DNA of 64,000 bases from JABSQH01 sp039177505. GTDB taxonomy: Bacteria > Actinomycetota > Acidimicrobiia > Acidimicrobiales > Ilumatobacteraceae. Where the stretch lies: positions 1 through 64,000 of the forward strand of contig JBCDFR010000012.1 in NCBI GenBank assembly GCA_039177505.1. The letters run 5' to 3'. The notes under the pieces were generated by a model. The model saw only the letters and a list, made by a program, of their open reading frames with translations. It searched no databases and was not told the origin of the DNA. Shown here in pieces: positions 1-7,685 of the stretch. The first letter of the stretch is position 1, and every line of letters begins with the position of its first letter. The translations under genes and the position numbers were made by a program.

Positions 1-96
1 ACCATCGCCAACGGCGGCATCTTCGCCCTCTCACCCACCGGCACCATCTGCATCTACACCCACCGCCAAATGGACCTCATCGTCGACGTCACCGGC
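1..96 (+). repeat. Direct repeat copy 1 inside the repeat protein
   Basis: Bases 1-96 and 382-477 are nearly identical DNA, differing mainly around offsets 13-22 and in two codons near the end. The period is 381 bases, exactly 127 codons. Near-identity at DNA level implies recent duplication or gene conversion between protein units. Confidence 0.85.
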
Positions 97-486
97 TCCA
101 TCCCCAACACCAACACCGTCAACACCATCAACCCCGCCCGATACCTCGAAACACGCCCCGGCCGAACCACCTTCGACGGCCAATCACAAAACATCGGACC
201 ACGCAACGCCGGACAAATCACCACCCTTCAAATCGCCGGCCGCGGTCAAATCCCCAACAACGCCACCAGCGCCATCCTCAACATCGCCGCCATCAACCCA
301 GCACTCCAAGGCTTCATCACCATCTACCCCTGCAACGTCACGCAACCCGACGCCTCCACCCTCAACTACGCCGCCGACCAAACCATCGCCAACAACGCCG
401 TCATCGCCCTCTCACCCACCGGCACCATCTGCATCTACACCCACCGCCAAATGGACCTCATCATCGACATCACCGGCTGGACCTAA
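1..486 (+). CDS. Secreted repeat-domain protein, C-terminal part (5' end outside window)
   Basis: The frame is open from base 1 and ends at TAA 484-486, so about 161 C-terminal residues are visible. They form one complete unit of about 127 residues plus the tail of the unit before it. Each unit carries an Arg-x-x-[DE]TR-type start, an 'NATSAILNIAA' strand, 'GFITIYPC', 'STLNYAADQTIANN' and closes with 'ICIYTHRQMDLI.D.TG'. The same architecture is seen once in the secreted protein at 1834-2877, so this is a beta-rich extracellular module. No catalytic motif is visible. The unusually Asn/Thr/Ile-rich composition with nearly all third positions C suggests a surface or matrix protein. Its function is unknown. 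Confidence 0.75.
   Translation, partial: TIANGGIFALSPTGTICIYTHRQMDLIVDVTGSIPNTNTVNTINPARYLETRPGRTTFDGQSQNIGPRNAGQITTLQIAGRGQIPNNATSAILNIAAINPALQGFITIYPCNVTQPDASTLNYAADQTIANNAVIALSPTGTICIYTHRQMDLIIDITGWT
382..477 (+). repeat. Direct repeat copy 2 inside the repeat protein
   Basis: This is the partner of bases 1-96. It encodes the end of the last 127-residue unit, up to nine bases before the stop codon. Confidence 0.85.
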
Positions 487-541
487 CCCCAGCAACATCG
501 TTCCGTGCGCGTCCTGGTGTGTATCGCCCCAGCTCAGCGGC

Positions 542-557
542 CACATCGTGCGATGTG
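542..557. other. Small perfect inverted repeat
   Basis: CACATCG and CGATGTG flank a TG centre, 55 bases after the stop of the repeat protein and just before the small gene at 574. It may be a weak terminator stem or an operator; there is no T-tract. Confidence 0.4.
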
Positions 558-573
558 ACACCCCGTCGTCACC

Positions 574-759
574 ATGGTGACCATGACGACGACCCCTCAC
601 TCCAACACCGGGCCGGAGCAGCTCGAGCTCCTGCTCCCTGCATCGAACGTCAGCGCCCGTTTCCGGCTCAGCGCAGCAACCCGTCGGCGCGGCCTGCGAC
701 ACATCGCCGAGATCCGTAAGCAGCTCGACAACACCCACGAGGGTCGGCGCGCCGCCTGA
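574..759 (+). CDS. Small hypothetical protein
   Basis: The frame gives 61 residues from ATG 574, or 58 from ATG 583, which gives the more typical start 'MTTTP'. The product is basic in its second half ('RFRLSAATRRRGLRHIAEIRKQLDN'), like a short helical nucleic-acid-binding or regulatory peptide, but I do not recognise a family. It lies between the repeat protein and the convergent oxidoreductase, with no close operon partner. Neither a strong ribosome site nor a TANNNT motif precedes it, so expression is uncertain. The composition looks protein-like rather than like a shadow frame, which is the main support. Confidence 0.4.
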   Translation: MVTMTTTPHSNTGPEQLELLLPASNVSARFRLSAATRRRGLRHIAEIRKQLDNTHEGRRAA

Positions 760-775
760 AGCGGAGTGCCCGGCT

Positions 776-1759
776 TCAGCCGGCGGTGGGCGACAGGTCG
801 CGCACGCCTTGCCAGAAGTCGAGGTCCGGATCGAGCGGAAGGATCGCCAACGTGCTCGTCGTCACGCCGTTGTCGAAGTACTCTTGGATCCGCGCCCGAC
901 ACTGCTCCGGAGTGCCGTGCACCACCAATTCGTCAACGACCTCGTCGGGAATCTCGCCCAACGCCGCCTTGCGGTCACCCGCACCCCACGCATCCCACAT
1001 CCCCTGTAGTTGTTCGCCGCGCCCCAGCCAGCGGTGGAATTCGGCATACACCGGCACGTTGAGGTAGGCCGCGATCGCGAACTTGGCGGACCCGCGCACC
1101 ACCTCGCTGTTCTCGCTCGGGCAACAGAAGATACGGGCCACGATCTCCTTGTCGTCACCGCCACCGGCGGACTGCACGATCGGCGCCACCGTGGACACGT
1201 CGGTCGGCGACAACCAGTTGATGATGGCTCCATCGGCCTCCCGCCCGGCGAGGCGCAACATTCCTTCGCGCAGCGCCGCCACGAGAATCTGCGGCGGCTG
1301 CTCGGGCCGCACGCCGAGGCGGAAGCCGTTGACCTCGAAGGTGTCGTAGGCGTGCTTGATCTTCTCCCCGCCCAGCGCATCTTTCAGGAACCGCACCACG
1401 TCGCGCACCTTCTTGTACGGCTCCTCGAAGGGCACCCCGTTCCACCGCTCGACGATCACGTTGCTCGACGACCCGATCCCGATCGCGAACCGGCCCGGCG
1501 CAGCGTCGGCCATCGAGGCGACGCTCTGGGCCATGCACGCGGGCGCGCGGGTGTAGGCCGGGACGATCGCCGTACCCAGCCGCAACCGCGGCTCCCAGGC
1601 TGCGGCCATCGCCAACGGCGTGAACGCATCGGCACCGTCGGACTCGGCCGACCAGATGTCGGTGTAGCCCATGTCGGCCAGCTCGACCAGCTTGTCGCGC
1701 TGCGCGTGCAGCGGTCCGGGGAGCGGAACGGTCATGCCGGGACGGTTGGGAAGCGTCAT
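776..1759 (-). CDS. LLM-class (luciferase-like, probably F420-dependent) oxidoreductase
   Basis: This is a 327-residue TIM-barrel flavin/F420 monooxygenase-family protein. Visible family features are the N-terminal 'LVELADMGYTDIWSAES' strand-helix, 'RLRLGTAIVPAYTRAP', the conserved 'GRFAIGIGSSS' turn and the C-terminal 'HGTPEQCRARIQEY' helix. Members use reduced F420 or FMN to oxidise or reduce small organic substrates; the substrate here cannot be told. The ATG at 1759 is preferred because a TAGTGT element lies 7 nt upstream and homology begins there; a longer upstream frame is low-complexity Arg-rich. cofC at 36577 shows the cell makes F420. Confidence 0.85.
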   Translation of the reverse strand: MTLPNRPGMTVPLPGPLHAQRDKLVELADMGYTDIWSAESDGADAFTPLAMAAAWEPRLRLGTAIVPAYTRAPACMAQSVASMADAAPGRFAIGIGSSSNVIVERWNGVPFEEPYKKVRDVVRFLKDALGGEKIKHAYDTFEVNGFRLGVRPEQPPQILVAALREGMLRLAGREADGAIINWLSPTDVSTVAPIVQSAGGGDDKEIVARIFCCPSENSEVVRGSAKFAIAAYLNVPVYAEFHRWLGRGEQLQGMWDAWGAGDRKAALGEIPDEVVDELVVHGTPEQCRARIQEYFDNGVTTSTLAILPLDPDLDFWQGVRDLSPTAG

Positions 1760-1766
1760 GACAGCG

Positions 1767-1772
1767 ACACTA
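1767..1772 (-). promoter_or_regulatory. -10 element TAGTGT, leaderless start
   Basis: It lies 7 nt before ATG 1759 on the minus strand, with no ribosome site between. Confidence 0.6.
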
Positions 1773-1833
1773 CGTGCCTCGGCTGGGCCTGACCGATCCG
1801 ACCGACGTGAGCGATGTGGGCGCGCGTGCGCCG

Positions 1834-2877
1834 CTACGGCGCGGTGTAGGCCCATGTCGCGTACACGCGATAGGACTGCCCGGCCGCGCCGCTTCCGTCA
1901 TCGCTCCACCCGACGCGAAATCCACGATCGCCGAGCCGTGCCCCGTATCCCGCGATGTTGTTCACGTTCGACGTCTGCACGAGGTAGAGACACACCTTTC
2001 CAGCGGGCGCGGTCGGGATGTTGGCCGATCCAGTGCAGTCGTCGTCGCCATCCCACACCAGTGCGTTGCCGGTAGGGGCGAAGTTCACGTCGGTCGTCCC
2101 CAACACATCGGAGGCAATGCCGGGAAGCGTTACGGCGCTCGAGTAAGAGTCGCCGTTGTTGGCGACCGTCACGGGCTGATCGAAGACAAAGTTCCCGGTG
2201 ACGGTGACGCCCGACGGGATGACATCCCACGCTGAGAAACCCCGCGATCCGTCTGATCCGTCCGATCCATCCGCTCCCGCTGGCCCTCGCGGCCCGACGG
2301 GCCCTTGGGGCCCCGCAGCGCCGGAGCGGTTCGCTAGATCCAACAACGTCGCCGACGAGTAGTAGCCGACGACGTCGATGAGGACATCGACTGTGCCCTT
2401 GAAGTTGTACACCTTGATCGCTCCCGAAGACGACAGCTGAACGTCGACCTTGTTCGGCGTCGGGGGTGCGCCGGGGTACACGTTGAGGTTCGACAGATTC
2501 GGCGGTGACTGCAGGTCGGCCGTGTACACGCGAATGTTCGAGGTAGCGGTTGCGCCGACCGCCGTCACGTTGAGCGCCACCCCGACGGCATCGTCTGGCA
2601 CCGCGAGCGCGCCCGTGCACTCACCGTTTGGACCGTGGATCGCGACCGTCATCACCTCGTTCGGACCGAGCGGCTCCGCTCGTGGTCCGACGTTCGTGGC
2701 GACGCGGGTATCGGTGACTCGGCACCCGGCGATCGGCACATACGTCGCGTCGAGATCGCCCGGCGACGCATCGGCGCGCCACGCCGATACGACGATCAAC
2801 GTGCCAACACATCCGAGGACACCGGCGGTCGCAAGATTCGCAAACGAACGGGCACGTGAGGCAACGAGGGACTTCAC
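1834..2877 (-). CDS. Secreted protein with collagen-like segment
   Basis: The protein has 347 residues from GTG 2877; a TTG at 2895 would add six. An N-terminal hydrophobic signal ('LATAGVLGCVGTLIVVSAW') is followed by one copy of the module seen at 1-486: 'CRVTDTR', 'VGVALNVTAV', 'LSNLNVYPG' and 'GTVDVLIDVVGYY'. Next comes a short Gly-X-Y run ('GPQGPVGPRGPAGADG' and following triplets), then a C-terminal beta-rich domain of about 130 residues. The layout suggests an exported, possibly trimeric, surface protein; no enzyme motif is present. It is convergent with the upstream small gene's direction and sits after the thioesterase. The start codon is uncertain. Confidence 0.75.
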   Translation of the reverse strand: MKSLVASRARSFANLATAGVLGCVGTLIVVSAWRADASPGDLDATYVPIAGCRVTDTRVATNVGPRAEPLGPNEVMTVAIHGPNGECTGALAVPDDAVGVALNVTAVGATATSNIRVYTADLQSPPNLSNLNVYPGAPPTPNKVDVQLSSSGAIKVYNFKGTVDVLIDVVGYYSSATLLDLANRSGAAGPQGPVGPRGPAGADGSDGSDGSRGFSAWDVIPSGVTVTGNFVFDQPVTVANNGDSYSSAVTLPGIASDVLGTTDVNFAPTGNALVWDGDDDCTGSANIPTAPAGKVCLYLVQTSNVNNIAGYGARLGDRGFRVGWSDDGSGAAGQSYRVYATWAYTAP

Positions 2878-2913
2878 CCGACGACCATTGCACAATTCGG
2901 CGTGGTCGACCCG

Positions 2914-3720
2914 TTACTTCCCGCGGCGCCGGCGTACAATCACGCTCTGGCTTGCCGTGGCCAACAGCGTGCCCTCCTCGGCGAACATGTGCACCAACCC
3001 GTGTCCGAACCCACGCTGGACCATGTGGACGCGAATATCCATCAGCACCCACTCGGTCGGCACCAGACGGCCGACGCGCAAAGTGTTGTCGAGGCTGTTA
3101 CCACCGCCGCGCACTCCGAGACTCTGGCCGATCCCCATCGGCACGAAGTCGCCGAGCACCGCCAGCGTCGTCGCGTCGACGCCGCTGATCACATCGGGGA
3201 GTCGCGCCCACAACATCGTCTGTCCGTCGCTGTGTGCGCCATCGAGTTGGTCGTGGGTGCGCCCCTTGACCAGCCGTTGCTCGAGCCGCTCGTTGATCGA
3301 CCCCGACCAGTCACTGGTGTACGTCCGCGGCGGGCAGTCCTGCGGACGAGGGACGTCGAGCGGCATGGACTCCCATTGGCCGGCCGAATCGATCGATCGA
3401 TCGCCGAGCGCAGCATTCACCGTGAGGATCTCGCGGTCAGCCACGTGGCACACCGCACGCGCCTGCGAAATCTGGTGGCCGGCGACCACCACTGTCACGT
3501 CGACGTCGACCACCTCACCCGGCTTGGCGTACGACAGATACTGCGCAGTCGCCCAGACACACTGCCGACCGGTCGTCCCCTCCATGGCAGCGATGGCCGC
3601 ACCGAGGCCACACCCTCCGAACAAGAATCCACCGGTCGTGGACACCCCCGGCGTGACCGGCAGTGTCCAGCGAAACTCGTTGTGCGTCGGCTCGAGGCCG
3701 AGGAACTGCCGGGAGTCCAT
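2914..3720 (-). CDS. Acyl-CoA thioesterase-like (double hotdog) protein
   Basis: This 268-residue protein resembles TesB-type or other thioesterase-superfamily proteins with two hotdog folds. 'GGFLFGGCGLGAAIAAME' matches the first hotdog helix and 'VDVDVTVVVAGHQISQARAVC' the following strands. The second half has 'LGDFVPMGIGQSLG', 'SLDNTLRVGRLVPTEWVLMDIRVHMVQRGFGHG' in separated strands, and ends in 'LLATASQSVIVR'. It probably hydrolyses acyl-CoA in the cytoplasm. ATG 3720 is chosen over ATG 3744 because TACCGT lies 8 nt upstream. It is divergent from the amidase, with only 69 bp between starts. Confidence 0.75.
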   Translation of the reverse strand: MDSRQFLGLEPTHNEFRWTLPVTPGVSTTGGFLFGGCGLGAAIAAMEGTTGRQCVWATAQYLSYAKPGEVVDVDVTVVVAGHQISQARAVCHVADREILTVNAALGDRSIDSAGQWESMPLDVPRPQDCPPRTYTSDWSGSINERLEQRLVKGRTHDQLDGAHSDGQTMLWARLPDVISGVDATTLAVLGDFVPMGIGQSLGVRGGGNSLDNTLRVGRLVPTEWVLMDIRVHMVQRGFGHGLVHMFAEEGTLLATASQSVIVRRRRGK

Positions 3721-3728
3721 CGCGTCGC

Positions 3729-3734
3729 ACGGTA
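3729..3734 (-). promoter_or_regulatory. -10 element TACCGT, leaderless start
   Basis: It lies 8 nt before ATG 3720 on the minus strand and decides that start. Confidence 0.55.
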
Positions 3735-3777
3735 GCGGTGGCATGCCCCGACCCAGCGGTGTCCGGCGCCGATTGCC

Positions 3778-3783
3778 TAACGT
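3778..3783 (+). promoter_or_regulatory. -10 element TAACGT, leaderless start
   Basis: It lies 6 nt before ATG 3790 of the amidase, back to back with the thioesterase promoter. Confidence 0.6.
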
Positions 3784-3789
3784 CGACCC

Positions 3790-5241
3790 ATGACCGTCGA
3801 TTTCACCACACACGCCGAGATTCGCCGACCGACGAGCGACGCATGGCAAGGCGATGTGGTCGGACTGGTTGACGCCTTTCGGTCCGGGCAACGATCCCCG
3901 AGCGAGGAGCTGACCGCGTGTTACGCGGCCATCGACGCCAGCGACCTCAACGCTCTGTCGTACGAGGACCGCGACGCAGCCATGGCCGCCGCAACCACGG
4001 CCGACGTCGCACTCCCCTTCGGCGGTGTTCCGTTGGGGGTGAAAGAACTCGATGCGGTCGACGGCTGGCCGTTCAACAGCGCGTCGGTTCCGTTGCGCGA
4101 CGAGGTCGCCGACCACACCTCGACCATGGTGCAGCGCGTCGTCGCAGCCGGTGCGGTCCTTGCGGGACAGACGACCGCCAGCGAGTTCGGCGGCGTCAAT
4201 GTCACGCGCACCCATCTCCATGGCACCACGCACAACCCATGGGGATACGGGCACACCCCCGGTGGATCATCGGGCGGTTCGGCGGCGGCCGTGGCTGGCG
4301 GGTTGCTGCCCATCTCCACCGGCGGCGACGGCGGCGGATCGATTCGTATCCCAGCCGGCTTCACCAACCTCGTCGGCCTGAAGGGCACCTTCGGCCGCAT
4401 CCCGCGCGGCCCGCAGGCCACCTACGGCAACCTCACAGTGTCGATCGGGTGCATGGCCCGTTCGGTGCGCGACACCGCACGCTGGTTCGACGTCGCCAAC
4501 GGGCACGACGCCGGCGATCCATTGAGCCTGCCGCGGGTCCAAGGGTGGGAGCGCGGTCTCGGCACGCACGTCGACGAGCTGCGCAAGTTGAAGGTTGCCC
4601 TGGTCGCCGACTGGGGCAACGCCATCGTTTCGCCGGTGATGTGGGAACTCCTCCAAGCGGCGGCGTCCGACCTGATCGACGATTGCGGGCTCACGCTCGT
4701 GGACGACGTCGACACGACGTTGCCGCGGATGGGCGCTGCGTGGTCGATCTCGGGGACGATCGCCATCGAGGCCCGGTTGGGCGACAAGTGGCCGGACTGC
4801 GCCGACGACCTCACTCCCGAGATGCGCTTCGGACTGGAGTCGACTGCGGGCAAGTACAACGCCGAGGCGCGCGCCAAGATCGAGCGTCGGCGGATGGAAC
4901 TCAACGAGGCGATGGCTCGCATCTTCGACCCGGTCGACGGCGTCGACTTCGTGATCACCGCTAGCAACCCCGACGTGGCCTTCGACGCCGACGGTCCACT
5001 GCCGTCGGTGTTCGGCGGGGTCGAAGGCGGCGCCGGCAACAACGGCAAGTTGACCTTCCCCGCCAACCTGCACGGCAACCCGGCGATCTCCATCCCCGCC
5101 GGATTCCTCGACGGTCTGCCGATCGGCCTCCAAGTGATCGGCCGGCACTTCTCCGAAGAATTGCTCCTCGATCTCGCACTCACCGTCGAGCGCAATCGTC
5201 CGTGGCCATTAACAACGGGGTCGGCCGCCCTGGCGGGCTGA
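3790..5241 (+). CDS. Amidase (amidase signature family)
   Basis: The protein has 483 residues, the usual size for amidase-signature hydrolases, which cleave amide bonds with a Ser-cisSer-Lys triad. The Lys is K85 in 'PLGVKELDAVDGWP', the Gly/Ser block is 'GGSSGGSAAAVAGG' (Ser160/161) and the nucleophile lies in 'GGDGGGSIRIPAG' (Ser184). The usual Thr before the GGS is Gly here. The C-terminal half carries 'NLHGNPAISIPAGF' and 'GLPIGLQVIGRHFSEE', typical of the fold. The substrate is unknown; family members include aryl- and alkyl-amidases and GatA, and the absence of GatB/C neighbours argues against GatA. Confidence 0.9.
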   Translation: MTVDFTTHAEIRRPTSDAWQGDVVGLVDAFRSGQRSPSEELTACYAAIDASDLNALSYEDRDAAMAAATTADVALPFGGVPLGVKELDAVDGWPFNSASVPLRDEVADHTSTMVQRVVAAGAVLAGQTTASEFGGVNVTRTHLHGTTHNPWGYGHTPGGSSGGSAAAVAGGLLPISTGGDGGGSIRIPAGFTNLVGLKGTFGRIPRGPQATYGNLTVSIGCMARSVRDTARWFDVANGHDAGDPLSLPRVQGWERGLGTHVDELRKLKVALVADWGNAIVSPVMWELLQAAASDLIDDCGLTLVDDVDTTLPRMGAAWSISGTIAIEARLGDKWPDCADDLTPEMRFGLESTAGKYNAEARAKIERRRMELNEAMARIFDPVDGVDFVITASNPDVAFDADGPLPSVFGGVEGGAGNNGKLTFPANLHGNPAISIPAGFLDGLPIGLQVIGRHFSEELLLDLALTVERNRPWPLTTGSAALAG

Positions 5242-5248
5242 TCCCTCC

Positions 5249-5278
5249 GGCGCACCGACCGTTAGAGGTCGGCGCGCC
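5249..5278. terminator. Bidirectional stem-loop between convergent genes
   Basis: GGCGCACCGACC and GGTCGGCGCGCC flank a 6-nt loop and pair over 12 positions with one mismatch. The minus-strand stop codon of the reductase lies in the loop. There is no T-tract, so it may terminate weakly or only protect 3' ends. Confidence 0.5.
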
Positions 5279-6302
5279 AATACGAGGTCAGTGCGACGCG
5301 TGCCGACGGCACCTCGTACTCGCGTCGCAGCATGCGGCGTAGCGTGCCGATCATCGAGAACTCGCCAGCACCCCAATACAAGGTGTCATCGTCAACGGTC
5401 AGATAGTTGCGCACTGCAGTCACGCGCCGATCGATGTCGAGCGGCTCGTGGAGCCACGTGACGGCGCACGCCGTGGGAGCGACGTCCACCTCGTCCGCGG
5501 CGCCGCGCACGAGTCCCACGATCTCGCAGGGCACGTCGAGGTGATCGGCCATCGCTGCGGCAGCGCCGAGCGCGGTTTCGTCGGCGATGAGTACCGCACG
5601 CTCCACATCGGACCGATGCTCGAAACGGCCGCGCGGCCCCATCACGCTCACCGAGTCACCAGGCACGCAGCGTTGCGCCCACGTCGACACGCTGACCGGG
5701 TCGTCGCCGTGCAACGCGATCCAGAGATCGAGCACGCCGTCGTCGATCGCTCGAATCGTGTAGGTACGAGCCCGCGGCGCAGTCTCGGGCGGCATATCAC
5801 GCCACTGTTCAAACGTCATGGTCGGTAAGACGTCGCGGCCGTCCGACCCGGTGAGCACCGACACCGACTGATCCCATCCGAGCGACGCGAACGTCGGGAA
5901 CGGACCGATCCGCACCGAATACACGCTGTCCGAGAGACGTTCGGAGCCGACCACCTCCCCCTGATACAAGCGTTGTGCGCGCACCGACGACATGATCTGT
6001 TCAAGATCGGTCAGCGGCGCATCGGGGAACTGGTCGCGGGCGACCGCGGCAAGCGTCACTGCGGTGCCGACGAGATCCTCCAACCCGCCGATCGGATCGT
6101 CGAATTCGACTTCCGCCGATCGCTCTCCGACGCCGATCACCATGTCGTTTGGGGACAACCGCAGCACGCGGACCTCCCCCTCGACGAGCCCCAACACCGG
6201 CCGGGCGATGAACGCCAACGTCGCGGCGTATTGATCGAACAAGGCGGGCAAGGTGGTGCCCAGCTCGTCCGTCGTGGCGGGGTCGAACCCGTCGATCTGC
6301 AT
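5262..6302 (-). CDS. Siderophore-interacting protein (FAD/NAD(P)H ferric-siderophore reductase)
   Basis: This is a 346-residue SIP-family flavoprotein that would release iron from imported ferric siderophores in the cytoplasm. Residues about 105-260 form the FAD-binding barrel, with 'ARTYTIRAID' as the flavin-contact motif and 'GDSVSVMGPRG' as the linker. The C-terminal part has the NAD(P)-like domain with 'LYWGAGEFSMIGTLRRML' and ends 'VALTSYWR', near-diagnostic for this family. An extra N-terminal domain of about 100 residues is of unrecognised type. ATG 6302 is preferred; AGGAG lies 11 nt upstream, while a TTG at 6311 would sit too close to it. It is divergent from the uptake operon. Confidence 0.85.
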   Translation of the reverse strand: MQIDGFDPATTDELGTTLPALFDQYAATLAFIARPVLGLVEGEVRVLRLSPNDMVIGVGERSAEVEFDDPIGGLEDLVGTAVTLAAVARDQFPDAPLTDLEQIMSSVRAQRLYQGEVVGSERLSDSVYSVRIGPFPTFASLGWDQSVSVLTGSDGRDVLPTMTFEQWRDMPPETAPRARTYTIRAIDDGVLDLWIALHGDDPVSVSTWAQRCVPGDSVSVMGPRGRFEHRSDVERAVLIADETALGAAAAMADHLDVPCEIVGLVRGAADEVDVAPTACAVTWLHEPLDIDRRVTAVRNYLTVDDDTLYWGAGEFSMIGTLRRMLRREYEVPSARVALTSYWRADL

Positions 6303-6459
6303 GGTTGCCAAATCTCCTGACGTACGGCGCGGCTGCCAACGAGTGCGATGTTAAGCATGCCGAGCACTCGGCGTGTAGCCCGATGGACGGTGACCGACTA
6401 TCTTGCGACGACCAACTGACCCGTTTCGGGTCCTCGTCTTCTAATGCTCGGGAGCCAGC
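6303..6459. promoter_or_regulatory. Divergent control region of the siderophore locus
   Basis: The region separates the reductase and the binding-protein gene. On the plus strand TCTAATGC is followed by GGGAG five bases before ATG 6460. I do not see a clear 19-bp IdeR-type palindrome. Iron control is expected from function, not shown by sequence. Confidence 0.4.
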
Positions 6460-7647
6460 ATGCCCAACCCCCTCCGTCGCAGTGCCGTACAACGCGGCGC
6501 GTTCTTGGCAGTTGCTGCTGCTGTTGCCATCGCCGCATGTAGCTCAGAGGAGCCTGACTCCTCCGACAGCGACACGACGGCGACATCGACCGCAGCGACG
6601 ACTGCGGCTCCAACGACCGACAGCGCTGCGACGACGGCGAGCCCCACCACCACAACCGCAGAGGGCGAGGCCACCGCAACGACGCAAGCGGCGACGACCA
6701 CCGTCGCGCCGACGACGACGGTGGCACCGTCGCTGTACCCGCTCACGATCACCGACGCCGCCGGACAGCAATTCACCTTCGACTCTCCGCCGACCCTCGG
6801 CTGCGCGTGGTACGGCTGCGTCGAAACCGCCGCCGAGCTCGGCATACCGATTCAGGCGTCGATCGTCGCCCAGGAGGAAGCCGACACTCCGTTCTATGGC
6901 GTCGCACCCGACACGTTCATCGTCGATACCACGAACCCCGAGGAGTGGGCTGCGGCCGACGTCGACCTCGTGCTCACCAGCATCCAAGGACAGGGCAGCC
7001 CGGTGGCCGAGGCGATCGAGCAGGCCTCGCCCATCTTCTTCCTGCACTACGACACGTTCGCTGCGCCTGCACCTGAGGGTGCGCTGGGCGGCTACGACTC
7101 GTACACCGAGAACCTTCGACTGATGGGCGCGCTGGCCGACATGCCCGAGGCCGCCGAGACGGTGATCGCCGACTACGAGGCGGCGGCAGCAACACTGGCC
7201 GAGTTTGCGACGCCGGGGACGGAAGTACAAACGGTCGCCGTGATCGGCGCGATCCCCGGGTACGCAGCGATCGGGCCCGACAGCGCCTTCTGCCTGCTGC
7301 TCGCCGAGACGGGACACGGAACATGCGTGGGCACCGGCGCTGGCGAGTTGCTGAACGCCGAAGCGTTCCTGGCCGAGGATCCCGACGTGATCATCCAAAG
7401 CACCTTCGGCGGGGACCTGACCGTGGCCGAGCGCGAGGCCAGCGACCCGATCTGGAATCAGCTCACCGCTGTGCAGAACGGTGAGGTGTACGAGACCACC
7501 AACTCGCGTTTCTATTGCTGCTCGACCGGCGGCCTGATCTACACCGCGCAGGAGTACATCAACCTGCTGTTCCCAGATGCGGGTATCGCTGGTCCGGGGG
7601 ACCTGGCGCAGTTCGATCCTGCGCAGAGCCCGCTTGCAACTGGGTGA
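6460..7647 (+). CDS. Iron-siderophore ABC transporter substrate-binding lipoprotein
   Basis: The protein has 395 residues. The signal peptide ends in the lipobox 'AIAAC' with the acylated Cys at residue 27. A Thr/Ala/Ser-rich spacer (about 28-88) lifts the domain off the membrane. The rest is a class III (FecB/BtuF-like) binding protein: an N-terminal lobe from 'YPLTITDAAGQQFTF', 'DVDLVLTSIQGQ', then 'VQTVAVIGAIPG' and 'EDPDVIIQSTFGG' of the second lobe, and a final 'YINLLFP'. It captures a ferric chelate outside the cell for the permeases that follow. The permease start lies close downstream and may overlap, and a GGGAG ribosome site precedes this gene. Confidence 0.85.
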   Translation: MPNPLRRSAVQRGAFLAVAAAVAIAACSSEEPDSSDSDTTATSTAATTAAPTTDSAATTASPTTTTAEGEATATTQAATTTVAPTTTVAPSLYPLTITDAAGQQFTFDSPPTLGCAWYGCVETAAELGIPIQASIVAQEEADTPFYGVAPDTFIVDTTNPEEWAAADVDLVLTSIQGQGSPVAEAIEQASPIFFLHYDTFAAPAPEGALGGYDSYTENLRLMGALADMPEAAETVIADYEAAAATLAEFATPGTEVQTVAVIGAIPGYAAIGPDSAFCLLLAETGHGTCVGTGAGELLNAEAFLAEDPDVIIQSTFGGDLTVAEREASDPIWNQLTAVQNGEVYETTNSRFYCCSTGGLIYTAQEYINLLFPDAGIAGPGDLAQFDPAQSPLATG

Positions 7648-7685
7648 GCATCGCTGACGCTAACCCGGACGTCGACGAGGTCGAC

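Noticed and set aside
2914..4254. A 446-residue reading of the thioesterase starting at 4254
   Set aside because: The extra N-terminus is antisense to the amidase coding sequence; the TACCGT spacing and homology both place the start at 3720.
6303..6459. An IdeR/Fur box in the siderophore control region
   Set aside because: Short AT-rich pieces such as GTTAAGCATG exist, but no 19-bp palindrome matching the known iron-box pattern can be shown.
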